Shown: positions 5,413-13,935 of the stretch, piece by piece
Position numbering within the stretch: position 1 is the first letter of the stretch
How the letters are laid out: every line of letters begins with the position of its first letter
NCBI GenBank assembly: GCA_002506825.1
Contig: DAYH01000014.1
Coordinates: 1 to 15,233, forward strand
DNA from: Euryarchaeota archaeon UBA103
GTDB lineage: Archaea; Thermoplasmatota; Poseidoniia; Poseidoniales; Thalassarchaeaceae
Reading direction: 5' to 3'
Length of the DNA: 15,233 nucleotides
Position numbers and translations under genes: made by a program
The notes under the pieces: generated by a model
The model's input: the letters and a program-made list of their open reading frames with translations, nothing else
Databases searched by the model: none
What the model was told of the DNA's origin: nothing

Positions 5413-8400
5413 TCAAATCCTGAATCCTGAGTCGGGATCGTCCTCATCTACGCCTGCTAGCCTCACTTGACCTTCTGAGTCAACGAATTCCCCGGCACGG
5501 GTTACAGACCCATACATTGACGACTCGTTTTCTGAGGTTCTCATCAACACGCTGTCTCCTAAGGATACCGTCATGTGATTGATTATCGACTGGAGTGTTG
5601 AGATTGCGCGGTCTCTCTGTTCGGCGCCTATTTCGTGGTTGGAGTATCTTGCTTCCTCGAATATAGCGAAGAACTCGTCTAGAGCTTCGGGTGGTGCGAT
5701 TCCTCCGAGCATGGAGTTAAGTGCGTCCTCGAACTCTCTGGTTGTCTCATACACCTTCTTCATGGCCCCTCTCTTCCTGAAGAACCTAACCAAATCCTTG
5801 TAGCAGTTGAAGATCGTCTGGATGAAGTCGTTTGAAGCCTTCAGAGACATCAAAGAGTCAGTTAGAATACCTCGAATGATCTCTATTCTTCTACGCTCTG
5901 CATAATTCCTGTACATTATGGCCCCAATCAATAGTGCAAAGGAGAGTGCAATGAGCAGTACCACTGTAACTTGAGCGGTGAAGAAGCTGGTTTGACCCTC
6001 TGGTTGTGTCGTATCCATACGAATCAGAGGCGTGTTTTCCAAATCCTCTCCTTGGTAGAATGAGGATTCTTGGAAGTGGACAGTTACTCTCCATTGTCCG
6101 TCTACAGCACATGGCCATGGGTTTCCAAATGTATCCAATTGTCCGCATTCCCCAGAGAAGGGGACGTCCTCTCCCAAGTACGTAAAGTTGAATTCTGCCT
6201 CTCCCTGCTCGTTGGTAACGTCATACTGAGGAGGGATATTGACCCATCCAGAACCATTCCAATATTGGATTTTGAAGAGTACCGTCTCACCGGCTACTGC
6301 AACGTCTAGTCTGTCCCTCAAGATAGCTACGGAACCTGTGATATCGTCCCCGGGTTTGTATCCAACCGGATCAGACCAGTGGTTCTTCAGTAGGATATCT
6401 ACCCTACTTCTGACAAGAACTTCCATGTCCATGAATGAGCTGTTGACCACGGGAGTAGTTTCTGCCCTGCACCCTCCTGGGAGCTCTCTATCCGGTTCGT
6501 ATGCAACTCTTAATGTCCGGAAGCCCTCCAATGACTCGCCATCGGGTTCTATTCCTCTTCTACTGGGGTTATCATCGGGATCTCCTGAGAACCACTTCAC
6601 CCAACCAGTACCATCTTCGGTGATCATCGTCCCAATTGGCCGAGTATTGGCCTCTGGATTTATGTAAATATTCAGGCACTTTCCTCCTATTGGATTGCCG
6701 TTGACCTGTGTCAAGAGCGCCTCGACGTGGAATGATTCCTTCAAGTACACAACAGGGAACTCAGAACCATTTTGGAAGGTATATGTATCTACATCGGACC
6801 TAAATGGCCCAACTTCCATAATCTGCATGGTGGAGTTAGAGAATACCGGGAATATCCTTGTGGATGAGGAGTTGCTGTATCGGTATCTATCATTGTTCTC
6901 ATATGAGTTGAATTGGATGTTAACCCTTGCCTGTCCGGCGGTAACTCCCGATAATGGACATACAATTTCGAAGAATCCATCTGCATCGGTGGTTCCTGGG
7001 AGACAGGAAACTACTCCTAGGGAGGCATCGACCATCTCATAGGTTATCCTAATTGCTCTGTTCGATAGGTTCGATCCCAGTTCGTCCGTCAGCTGCCCTG
7101 TAACTATCATCGGCTTTTCTATCGCCTGACCAGTAGTGGGGTCAATTTCAGAAGTGTACACTATTTGGTCGTCCACTGAAAGCTGGGTTCTACCTATCAG
7201 ACTGAACCCATCGACTTGGAATTGCATTACTTTCCTGTAATGGTCGCTATTGATGACCAAAGCACATGGATCCCATGCTCCAGAGGTCTCAAGAGCGTCT
7301 GCATCCAGTGGCTCACAACCCTCATGAGGAAGGTTTTCTGCGAATCTCAATATCACATTGACGGGCCCGAATCCATCGGGGAGGAAAGAGTTGGGATCAT
7401 CCTTCAGAAGTTGTGGATTTAGCAGTAGTTCGTGATGAATTGAGCCTGCGTTCGGACAGAGAGTCTCGATAATCTGGCGATGAGTTCTATCTTCGAAGTC
7501 GGTTCCTTCCATAATCAGAAGTACCTCTCCTCCATTCTCCAGACAGCCATCCAGCGCCTCTCCGAGGTCTTTGTCGACGGCGGTCCTGTTATCGTCTGTT
7601 ACTTGGCCAGAGAATTCCCAGATATCGCCTGCCTGAAGTAGATTTGGAGTGGTACTTTGTACACTCAGGTATGTCCTAGAGACTACCCACAGGCTAGTAT
7701 CGGAGGAGCTCCCCTGCCTGAAGGGATCTCCAGGATAGGTTACTCCTAGCGTGAAGTTTCCTAGCTCATGGAATTCGTCTATTGTTAGATTGACCTTTAG
7801 TACACCGTTGTTATCAGTGATTGCGACCCCTGCGGAGTTATCTGCAGACCAGGTATAGTTCACTGGAGCGTCTCTAACTGGCTGGAATGCGTTGTCTATT
7901 AGTCTGGCTTCTAGAGTTACGTTCTGGCCGCGATAAAGTCGCGGGATGGAGCTGAACTGGAAGTCCGTTGTACCGATAACTGATACATTCACATATGCAC
8001 CGGTTGGAGCTAGTACTGAGGTTTGATTTCCAGTGAAGTAATAATTTGAGTTTGTGAAGTCGGCCCTGATTCCGAATACGCCCGCAGAGTATTGGGAATA
8101 CCATGTCCAGTTGTAATCGAATTGCGCTACCCCGTCCACCATATCGGGGACCCTTGCGAAACCTGTTTCTGTAGAACCTGCAAATACACCATTTCCGTCT
8201 ACGTCTACCTGTAGTGCCATTGGGTCATGAGGCCATGGAACCATCGTACGGTTCCACACCGATCCTACTACCCTGAGAGACTCGCCAGTAAACATCTCCG
8301 GAACTATCTCACATCTAACGTCGCTGTCTGGATCTAGTGGATCGACTGGCCCGCATGGTGGTACATTGAAATCTCCTCCGTTCTGCATGGCTATGAACCA

Positions 8401-11400
8401 ATGAGTTCCATTTGACGATAGGAACGGCCTCAATCTTGATGCTTCTCCCTCCAAGGACTGAGGATTTCCATCCCAGAGTATCGGGTACGCCTTTCCTAGA
8501 CTTACGTCTTGATAGTCAAGGTTAGCATTGACCAGTGATGGAGAGTGGAACAACGCCCTCCAAGCTCCAAAAGTAGAACCTGTGAATTGGGTTGCATCCC
8601 AGAAATATACTGGTCTAATTGAAGGAGTTATTATGTCGGCCTCAACATACATCCTGTGCATCGACCTGATGTTGAATGAGTCAGACTCGTCGCCTTCAAG
8701 ATAAGGCCATGGGAGCTCAGAGCCGAGATCCGGCCTAGAGTATGCAGTGAAGGTGTAATCCCCAATAGGGAGACTGGTCGAAGTGTAGTTGTACCTGCCG
8801 ACAACGTTGTGGGTTTTCGAGAAATCGTCCCAGACTATCTCCTCATACCCACCTGGAACGGCCCCTGGGCCATTATCCATCGTAGAGTTCCATTGGACCT
8901 GCTTCCAAATTCCCTGACTGCCGGAGTCTTGGACGAATGTAAGAGATATCCAACCACCCTCATCCGCTCTGTATCCATATCCGTAACCGTCGAAGACGGT
9001 GGGATTGGTTGTGTTCCCAAACGGACCTCCTGAAACATTGAATGAAACTGGAGCATAAGATAGTCTGTTGTCGAAAATACCCCTATCCCAGTCTGCCGCA
9101 TAATGGACCTTGTAGTCAACGAAGAGAGGTTGTTCGTCGCTTCTGAAGTAAGTCCATGCGACGTAGTCAACAGTGGTGTTCGCTCTGACTTCTACTGGAA
9201 CAGGTTCTGTTGTAGCCCCATCATGAACAAACATCTCCGTGACTTCGGCAAATATATTGTAAGTGGAGGACGGGCCAACTTGTAGATCCTCTGGGAAAAG
9301 ATACTGGCCGACTTCGAATTCACCGTTTTCATCGGTAAGTACGTCGATGGTTTCCAGCGCTAAAGTGCCGTTTGACGCCCATTCGATTATTACCTGGACA
9401 GGAATATTTGGAGCTCTTGTGAAAACTCCCTGCTCAGGATCTAGCCAATCTACACTACCGTTAAACTTGGCGGGGAAGAAGGCATCAAGCCATAGAACTG
9501 GCTCTGAAGAGAGGGTGATTCTAGTTGGTATCTTATCATCCTCATCTGGTATCCCGTCGTTGTCTTGGTCCCAGTCAGATGATCCGTTCCATCCTTCTTC
9601 GAGATGGTCCCAGTCAACGTCTGTTCTGTTATCTGCATCGTCGTCATTATCGATGGCATCGGGTCCCGTGCTAGGGTCTGTAGGGTTAGCTATTCCAGAA
9701 CCATTACCGAAGTCGTCATGGTCCCATGGATTGGTGGACTCGGAGCCATAACGTGTAGGCCATAGCATAACTTCGTCTTCGTCCTTCATCCCATCAGCAT
9801 CGTCGTCATCATCGATATCATCCCTTAGACCGTCATTGTCATGGTCCCAGGGGGTAATGAAAGGAGTGGCCCCAGACTGCTCTATCACATTTACAATTCC
9901 ATCGCCGTCCCAATCATTGTCTGCCCAGTTTGGAATGCCATCATTGTCATGGTCCCATGGACTCTGCTCCTCACCGGTAAAGCAGCCTTGGAGTGTTTCC
10001 TGGACGGCATCTGAGACCCCGTTGTTGTCATCGTCGGGGTCCTCTCCATCCGGAACCCCATCATTGTCATTGTCAACGTCATAGTATCTAGGAGAGAGTA
10101 GTCCTTGACCTAGTAGCCCCTTATCCCAGACGGCCTGGTACCAACCGTCATCGTCCGGATCCGTATCCGTACCGTCATCGTCTTCGTCTTCACAATTGGT
10201 TCCTATGAAGAAAGAGCCTGGTGGTTCAGTATTGGCATCGTCATCTAAATCATCGTTTGAGTCTATGTCGAGGTAGTCCCACACCCCGTCGTTATCATCA
10301 TCTATGTCCCAGTGATCATATACTCCGTCAAAATCATCATCTAGATCGGCTGTGTCATTGAACATACATTGAGGCTCCATGTTTCCTGCAACAGGAGCAC
10401 CGCAATCGTCGTCTGGATCTACGTCGTTGTTCAGAAGATCTGCGACTTCATCTGGGAACATATTGGCATTGGAATCTGCTCCCCATTGGAAGAGGCCCCT
10501 ATTTACTCCGACATATGCAATCCACAAATCTCTGTTGTCCTTTATGTCAACATAGGAAACGGCTGAGCTTGGCCCTATGTCCTGATTACCGTTGAAATCG
10601 AACCAGAAGCAATTCTTGTTACACGTCCACTGACCATTGGAATTACTGCCATTGTAGGATCCTTCGTCCCATTGAGGGTCGGGCCTTGTTGAGTAGGGAA
10701 GTGTGTAGATATCCATACCCTGTCCTGATTCCTCAAGGATGGGCCACCCATAGAGCCACGCCAGTTCCACCCCACACGCTACTGGTCGGAATGCTATCTG
10801 GAAGAACATGTAGAAAATTGAGAGATCGCACTCTCCATCATTAAGAGAGCCACCGAATGCTGGATCATTTACATCTAGTCTACCATCGGATCCTTCGTCT
10901 TGATCCCACCAATCTGGCATTCCATCAGCATCCATATCAACATCGATTCCGTTGATCAAGGAGTCCCCGTCCATGTCGATGTCGAAGTAATTGTTACCGT
11001 TCCAGGGGCTCCACTTCATCATGACGTGCCAGTACATCTCAGGAACAACGCCGTTTGAGTCCATTGTAGTGAGGCCCGTAGCGGGGTCTGTTGATTCCTG
11101 ATAACCGTTGTATGGAAGAATAAAATCATGATTTTCAGCAAAGAAGGGGCTAAAATGCCAGAATTGATCCCATCTGAGTGGTTGAAGGAACGTGTATGTT
11201 GTCCCATCGTCGCTCCCGTCAATAACATCGCCGTCTTGATGGGAGTATGAATTGTCGAACTGATCTGTAGAATCGCTATCAACCACTCCACAGTTACCAT
11301 CGTCTGGATCATAGAGATCCGAGATTCCATCGTTATCATCGTCCCAGTCTATGTCGTTGGAGAGGCCGTCACCATCGATATCCGTATCGATATCATTCGC

Positions 11401-13434
11401 TCCATCGTCTCTGAACATTGATCCGTTCAGGTTATGGAGGTCTGCGTCATCGTCGAGATCGCAGTTCTCGTCTATATCCAACCAATCCAAGACACCGTCG
11501 TTATCATCATCTACATCTTCCCAGTTGTTGAATCCGTCCCCATCCCAGTCATTATTTCCTGTGTATGATTTTCTTTCTGTCGTACACCTTGGATCAGGAT
11601 TGACGGGGTTTGGATTTTCCAAGCTGGGACAGTCCCAGGATGCAACATCTTCACTGGTGGCGTTCATGAAAGGATCTAGCTCGTTAACAATTCCATCGTT
11701 ATCCAGATCGTAAGGTAGGTCGCTGGAATCGGTCGCTGGGTTGCCAAGTAGGTTATCTGCAGGCACTGCACCACCTACAGATGTATCCTTCCAATCCCAG
11801 ACTAAATCATAGTCAGAGTCTATTGGCCTCCAAAGATCATCATCAAGATCCCTGTCATAATCCAACTCACAGTCGATTCCGGGGACACCGATTGGCTGGG
11901 AGTTCGGTAAGTCTCCGTTGCCATCTGAATTGGTATCCACTTGCATACATGAATCTGGAATACCGTCGTTATCATCGTCGACGTCCCACATATCTAGGAG
12001 CCCGTCATTATCATCGTCTGTATCAGCAGAGTCTGGGGAGCCATCATTGTCGTTGTCTGGATCCACGAAGTTTGGTATGCCATCTCCATCCAAATCTCCA
12101 TCTATCACTTGGGTGAATGTTTGACTTCTAGGGTGCCAAACCGTTCTTTCCTTTGTGACAAAATTGAATTTGTCGGTTCCATAAATATCCTCATCCAAGT
12201 TGAATGCATCTGGTAAAGTCTGACTGGTCTCGGCGCCAACGGTAACTCTGCCCTCATACTGAGAAAGACCGGTCGAGGGGTCAGAGAAATCCCAACTACC
12301 TTGGGATGAAAATGTGAATGTGAATGTATCGCCAGGACTTATGGAGCCACTATCGAATGAGCCATCGGAGGCGGTAACATTGTGGGGCCCTGAATCATCA
12401 TTGGTCCAAACTACTGTATCTCCGTCTTCTATCGTAACTCTGTCTGGCACCAATCCGTTCTCCCCGATAGAAATGAATATTGTCTCGGTTTCTCCCCATT
12501 CTGATGCAGAGACCCATAGAGAGGCTGTTGAGGTGATATTTGTCGTTATCGATGAATCCCAAGGATGGGTGTCCCAGAGATCTTCCACTCCATCACCATC
12601 ATCGTCTTCGTCAAAGTAGTCCTGAACTCCATCAGAGTCAAAATCGCATGGCCAGACGAACTGGTCTATCCTACCGTCATTGTCGTCGTCCTCATCAAAA
12701 GAGTCGGCGCCCGACCCATCTGTATCATCATCGGTGATGCCGTCATTATCATGATCTAGTGGATTCTGGTCAACTCTGTATCCTACACCTACGGGAGTTC
12801 CTGTCCATGGGTGTACTGTTGTTGGTTCCACATATCTGTCCATTGATACGTTTCTTGGATCTGCGCCTTGACTGTAGTCGATAGGTCCCTCTAAAATTCC
12901 ATCATTATCATCGTCCCAGTCGAACTCATCTAGTTCTCCATCGTTATCGTGATCGAATGGATGGGTTCCAAAACATCCGTCAAACATCTCAATCAGATCG
13001 TTTATTCCATCGTTGTCATCATCCAGGTCGCTCAAATCGCCAATACCGTCGTTGTCGTGATCCTCAGCATCGGTCTCTTCTAGGAAGAAGGAGTATTCTG
13101 GTTGCATCATCAATGCAGAAGGATCTGAAACCTTGCCATAGTAAGACATCTGATCATGGAAAGAAGGATCGGTGAATGCTGGATGGTTGAAAAATTGCTG
13201 ATGAGCTTGTGTTGGTTGTGATATTTCATTAGATGGCCATTGGGCCTGTCCGCTCTGCTGGAAGGGCTCTCTGTCTGAGGATTCCCCTCGGATTGAAGAC
13301 TTCTCGTCATAGGTCTCAAAATCTTGGAAAGAGTACATTTGCGTACTGAATAGCATTATTCCTACCAACATAACTGCAGTGAGTGCTTTGCGGTTGTTAT
13401 GACTTAACTTTCCTATAACTTTCTCAACAGACAT
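5413..13434 (-). CDS. Giant membrane-anchored surface protein: Ca-binding TSP3-like repeats, degenerate cupredoxin, Ig-like domains, DUF4129-like tail
   Basis: I recognise no named gene. Residues are counted from the most upstream ATG (13611). I prefer the ATG at 13434 (Met60, protein of 2,673 residues), because it puts a hydrophobic signal segment (about 76-93) near the N-terminus, agrees with a TATA-like box at 13495-13502 and avoids overlap with panD. In order I see: a Q/H-rich linker (117-170); eight Asp-rich DxDxDG repeats of thrombospondin type 3 kind (181-350); a cupredoxin-like domain (about 370-460); about 23 further repeats with non-repeat islands (504-1360); Ig/transthyretin-like beta domains with many N-x-S/T sequons (about 1370-2540); one transmembrane helix (about 2545-2568); and an Arg-rich stop-transfer followed by a 160-residue cytoplasmic tail resembling DUF4129 (about 2598-2676). 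There is no lipobox cysteine. Likely a Ca-stiffened stalk on the cell surface for adhesion, sensing or envelope structure; function is inferred only. Confidence 0.88.
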   Translation of the reverse strand: MSVEKVIGKLSHNNRKALTAVMLVGIMLFSTQMYSFQDFETYDEKSSIRGESSDREPFQQSGQAQWPSNEISQPTQAHQQFFNHPAFTDPSFHDQMSYYGKVSDPSALMMQPEYSFFLEETDAEDHDNDGIGDLSDLDDDNDGINDLIEMFDGCFGTHPFDHDNDGELDEFDWDDDNDGILEGPIDYSQGADPRNVSMDRYVEPTTVHPWTGTPVGVGYRVDQNPLDHDNDGITDDDTDGSGADSFDEDDDNDGRIDQFVWPCDFDSDGVQDYFDEDDDGDGVEDLWDTHPWDSSITTNITSTASLWVSASEWGETETIFISIGENGLVPDRVTIEDGDTVVWTNDDSGPHNVTASDGSFDSGSISPGDTFTFTFSSQGSWDFSDPSTGLSQYEGRVTVGAETSQTLPDAFNLDEDIYGTDKFNFVTKERTVWHPRSQTFTQVIDGDLDGDGIPNFVDPDNDNDGSPDSADTDDDNDGLLDMWDVDDDNDGIPDSCMQVDTNSDGNGDLPNSQPIGVPGIDCELDYDRDLDDDLWRPIDSDYDLVWDWKDTSVGGAVPADNLLGNPATDSSDLPYDLDNDGIVNELDPFMNATSEDVASWDCPSLENPNPVNPDPRCTTERKSYTGNNDWDGDGFNNWEDVDDDNDGVLDWLDIDENCDLDDDADLHNLNGSMFRDDGANDIDTDIDGDGLSNDIDWDDDNDGISDLYDPDDGNCGVVDSDSTDQFDNSYSHQDGDVIDGSDDGTTYTFLQPLRWDQFWHFSPFFAENHDFILPYNGYQESTDPATGLTTMDSNGVVPEMYWHVMMKWSPWNGNNYFDIDMDGDSLINGIDVDMDADGMPDWWDQDEGSDGRLDVNDPAFGGSLNDGECDLSIFYMFFQIAFRPVACGVELAWLYGWPILEESGQGMDIYTLPYSTRPDPQWDEGSYNGSNSNGQWTCNKNCFWFDFNGNQDIGPSSAVSYVDIKDNRDLWIAYVGVNRGLFQWGADSNANMFPDEVADLLNNDVDPDDDCGAPVAGNMEPQCMFNDTADLDDDFDGVYDHWDIDDDNDGVWDYLDIDSNDDLDDDANTEPPGSFFIGTNCEDEDDDGTDTDPDDDGWYQAVWDKGLLGQGLLSPRYYDVDNDNDGVPDGEDPDDDNNGVSDAVQETLQGCFTGEEQSPWDHDNDGIPNWADNDWDGDGIVNVIEQSGATPFITPWDHDNDGLRDDIDDDDDADGMKDEDEVMLWPTRYGSESTNPWDHDDFGNGSGIANPTDPSTGPDAIDNDDDADNRTDVDWDHLEEGWNGSSDWDQDNDGIPDEDDKIPTRITLSSEPVLWLDAFFPAKFNGSVDWLDPEQGVFTRAPNIPVQVIIEWASNGTLALETIDVLTDENGEFEVGQYLFPEDLQVGPSSTYNIFAEVTEMFVHDGATTEPVPVEVRANTTVDYVAWTYFRSDEQPLFVDYKVHYAADWDRGIFDNRLSYAPVSFNVSGGPFGNTTNPTVFDGYGYGYRADEGGWISLTFVQDSGSQGIWKQVQWNSTMDNGPGAVPGGYEEIVWDDFSKTHNVVGRYNYTSTSLPIGDYTFTAYSRPDLGSELPWPYLEGDESDSFNIRSMHRMYVEADIITPSIRPVYFWDATQFTGSTFGAWRALFHSPSLVNANLDYQDVSLGKAYPILWDGNPQSLEGEASRLRPFLSSNGTHWFIAMQNGGDFNVPPCGPVDPLDPDSDVRCEIVPEMFTGESLRVVGSVWNRTMVPWPHDPMALQVDVDGNGVFAGSTETGFARVPDMVDGVAQFDYNWTWYSQYSAGVFGIRADFTNSNYYFTGNQTSVLAPTGAYVNVSVIGTTDFQFSSIPRLYRGQNVTLEARLIDNAFQPVRDAPVNYTWSADNSAGVAITDNNGVLKVNLTIDEFHELGNFTLGVTYPGDPFRQGSSSDTSLWVVSRTYLSVQSTTPNLLQAGDIWEFSGQVTDDNRTAVDKDLGEALDGCLENGGEVLLIMEGTDFEDRTHRQIIETLCPNAGSIHHELLLNPQLLKDDPNSFLPDGFGPVNVILRFAENLPHEGCEPLDADALETSGAWDPCALVINSDHYRKVMQFQVDGFSLIGRTQLSVDDQIVYTSEIDPTTGQAIEKPMIVTGQLTDELGSNLSNRAIRITYEMVDASLGVVSCLPGTTDADGFFEIVCPLSGVTAGQARVNIQFNSYENNDRYRYSNSSSTRIFPVFSNSTMQIMEVGPFRSDVDTYTFQNGSEFPVVYLKESFHVEALLTQVNGNPIGGKCLNIYINPEANTRPIGTMITEDGTGWVKWFSGDPDDNPSRRGIEPDGESLEGFRTLRVAYEPDRELPGGCRAETTPVVNSSFMDMEVLVRSRVDILLKNHWSDPVGYKPGDDITGSVAILRDRLDVAVAGETVLFKIQYWNGSGWVNIPPQYDVTNEQGEAEFNFTYLGEDVPFSGECGQLDTFGNPWPCAVDGQWRVTVHFQESSFYQGEDLENTPLIRMDTTQPEGQTSFFTAQVTVVLLIALSFALLIGAIMYRNYAERRRIEIIRGILTDSLMSLKASNDFIQTIFNCYKDLVRFFRKRGAMKKVYETTREFEDALNSMLGGIAPPEALDEFFAIFEEARYSNHEIGAEQRDRAISTLQSIINHMTVSLGDSVLMRTSENESSMYGSVTRAGEFVDSEGQVRLAGVDEDDPDSGFRI
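9532..12102 (-). repeat. Second, interrupted TSP3-like Ca-binding repeat array (about 23 units)
   Basis: This codes for residues 504-1360 of the long frame. Clear units include DGDLDGDGIPN, DDDNDGLLD, DWDGDGFNN, DDDNDGISD, DDDNDGVWD, DHDNDGIPN and DWDQDNDGIPD. The array is broken by unique segments, the largest at residues about 780-1060. That island contains no regular repeats except a short DMDGDSLINGIDVDMDADG block, and it carries several Cys pairs and many aromatics. Unit counts are by eye and depend on how strictly the motif is drawn. Confidence 0.85.
12559..13071 (-). repeat. First TSP3-like Ca-binding repeat array (eight units by eye)
   Basis: This is the stretch of the giant gene coding for residues 181-351 of the long frame. 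Units follow the form D-x-D-N-D-G-I/V-x-D, for example DHDNDGIGD, DDDNDGIND and DFDSDGVQD. The alternating Asp residues are the known Ca ligands of thrombospondin type 3 and OmpA-type surface proteins. A 45-residue segment with less Asp (about 242-286) interrupts it. In DNA the units appear on the plus strand as recurring variants of ccatcgttatcatcgtcc. Confidence 0.85.
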
Positions 13435-13494
13435 GCTAACACCAGTAATGTAGTTAGGAGCTGTTTGACTTATGAAGAGATACCCCTGATTTTG

Positions 13495-13502
13495 AAATAT
13501 AG
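13495..13502 (-). promoter_or_regulatory. Probable TATA box for the giant surface-protein gene (may also serve panD)
   Basis: The minus strand reads CTATATTT, 61 bases before the preferred ATG at 13434. With the usual archaeal spacing it predicts a start near 13473 and a leader of about 40 bases. Read on the plus strand, AAATATAG lies 70 bases before the panD ATG and could act in that direction too. It is the only AT-rich block in this 138-base divergent region. Confidence 0.45.
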
Positions 13503-13572
13503 TATCAATGGGGCCTTGGAGTATCAGTCGTGACAAGCTTGGGTTGAAATCTATCAGTGTCTTCGGGACATC

Positions 13573-13935
13573 ATGACAAACATGCGATGGATGCTTGCCT
13601 CGAAGATCCACAGAGCTACTGTAACCGAAGCGGATTTGGACTATATTGGTTCAATAACCATTGACAGGGATTTGATGGATGCCGCTGGTTTGGTGGAGTG
13701 GGAGGGAGTACATGTTCTGGACATAACTAATGGAAACCGGTTAGAGACCTATGTGATTGAGGGAGCGCGTGGGTCGGGGGAGATATGCATTAATGGCGCC
13801 GCTGCTCATTTAGTTAATCCGGGTGACTTGGTAATTATCTTGGCTTACTCGGGAGTTGATGAGAGTAAGATAGGTGATCACTCTCCAAAAGTGGTGCATG
13901 TAGACGAGAAGAATCATCCGATTCATATTCTGTGA
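13573..13935 (+). CDS. panD: Aspartate 1-decarboxylase PanD (pyruvoyl type)
   Basis: The 120-residue protein matches bacterial PanD along its whole length. The enzyme decarboxylates L-aspartate to beta-alanine for pantothenate and coenzyme A synthesis in the cytoplasm. Visible landmarks: MLASKIHRATVTEADLDYIGS, with Lys11 as the substrate-binding lysine; the self-cleavage pair Gly26-Ser27, whose serine becomes the pyruvoyl group; NGNRLETY (Arg and Tyr of the active site); the ERGSG-like GARGSGEI; and INGAAAHLVNPGDLVII. All catalytic residues are present. The start may be the ATG at 13573 or the one at 13582; the latter puts the cleavage site at 23-24, close to the usual 24-25. Archaea generally make beta-alanine with a PLP-dependent decarboxylase, so this copy looks bacterial in origin. 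No pantothenate gene neighbours it here. Its end overlaps convergent rlmH by 13 bases. Confidence 0.96.
   Translation: MTNMRWMLASKIHRATVTEADLDYIGSITIDRDLMDAAGLVEWEGVHVLDITNGNRLETYVIEGARGSGEICINGAAAHLVNPGDLVIILAYSGVDESKIGDHSPKVVHVDEKNHPIHIL

Noticed and set aside
11351..12124. Several plus-strand open frames with Ser/Pro/Leu-rich translations
   Set aside because: They lie antisense to the Asp-rich repeat arrays. Repeats of GAT/GAC on the minus strand give ATC/GTC-rich, stop-free frames on the plus strand, which explains their length and composition.
9532..13071. Possible CRISPR array or DNA-level satellite because of recurring short motifs
   Set aside because: Spacing is irregular, units are divergent, and all units stay in one reading frame encoding Ca-binding protein repeats.
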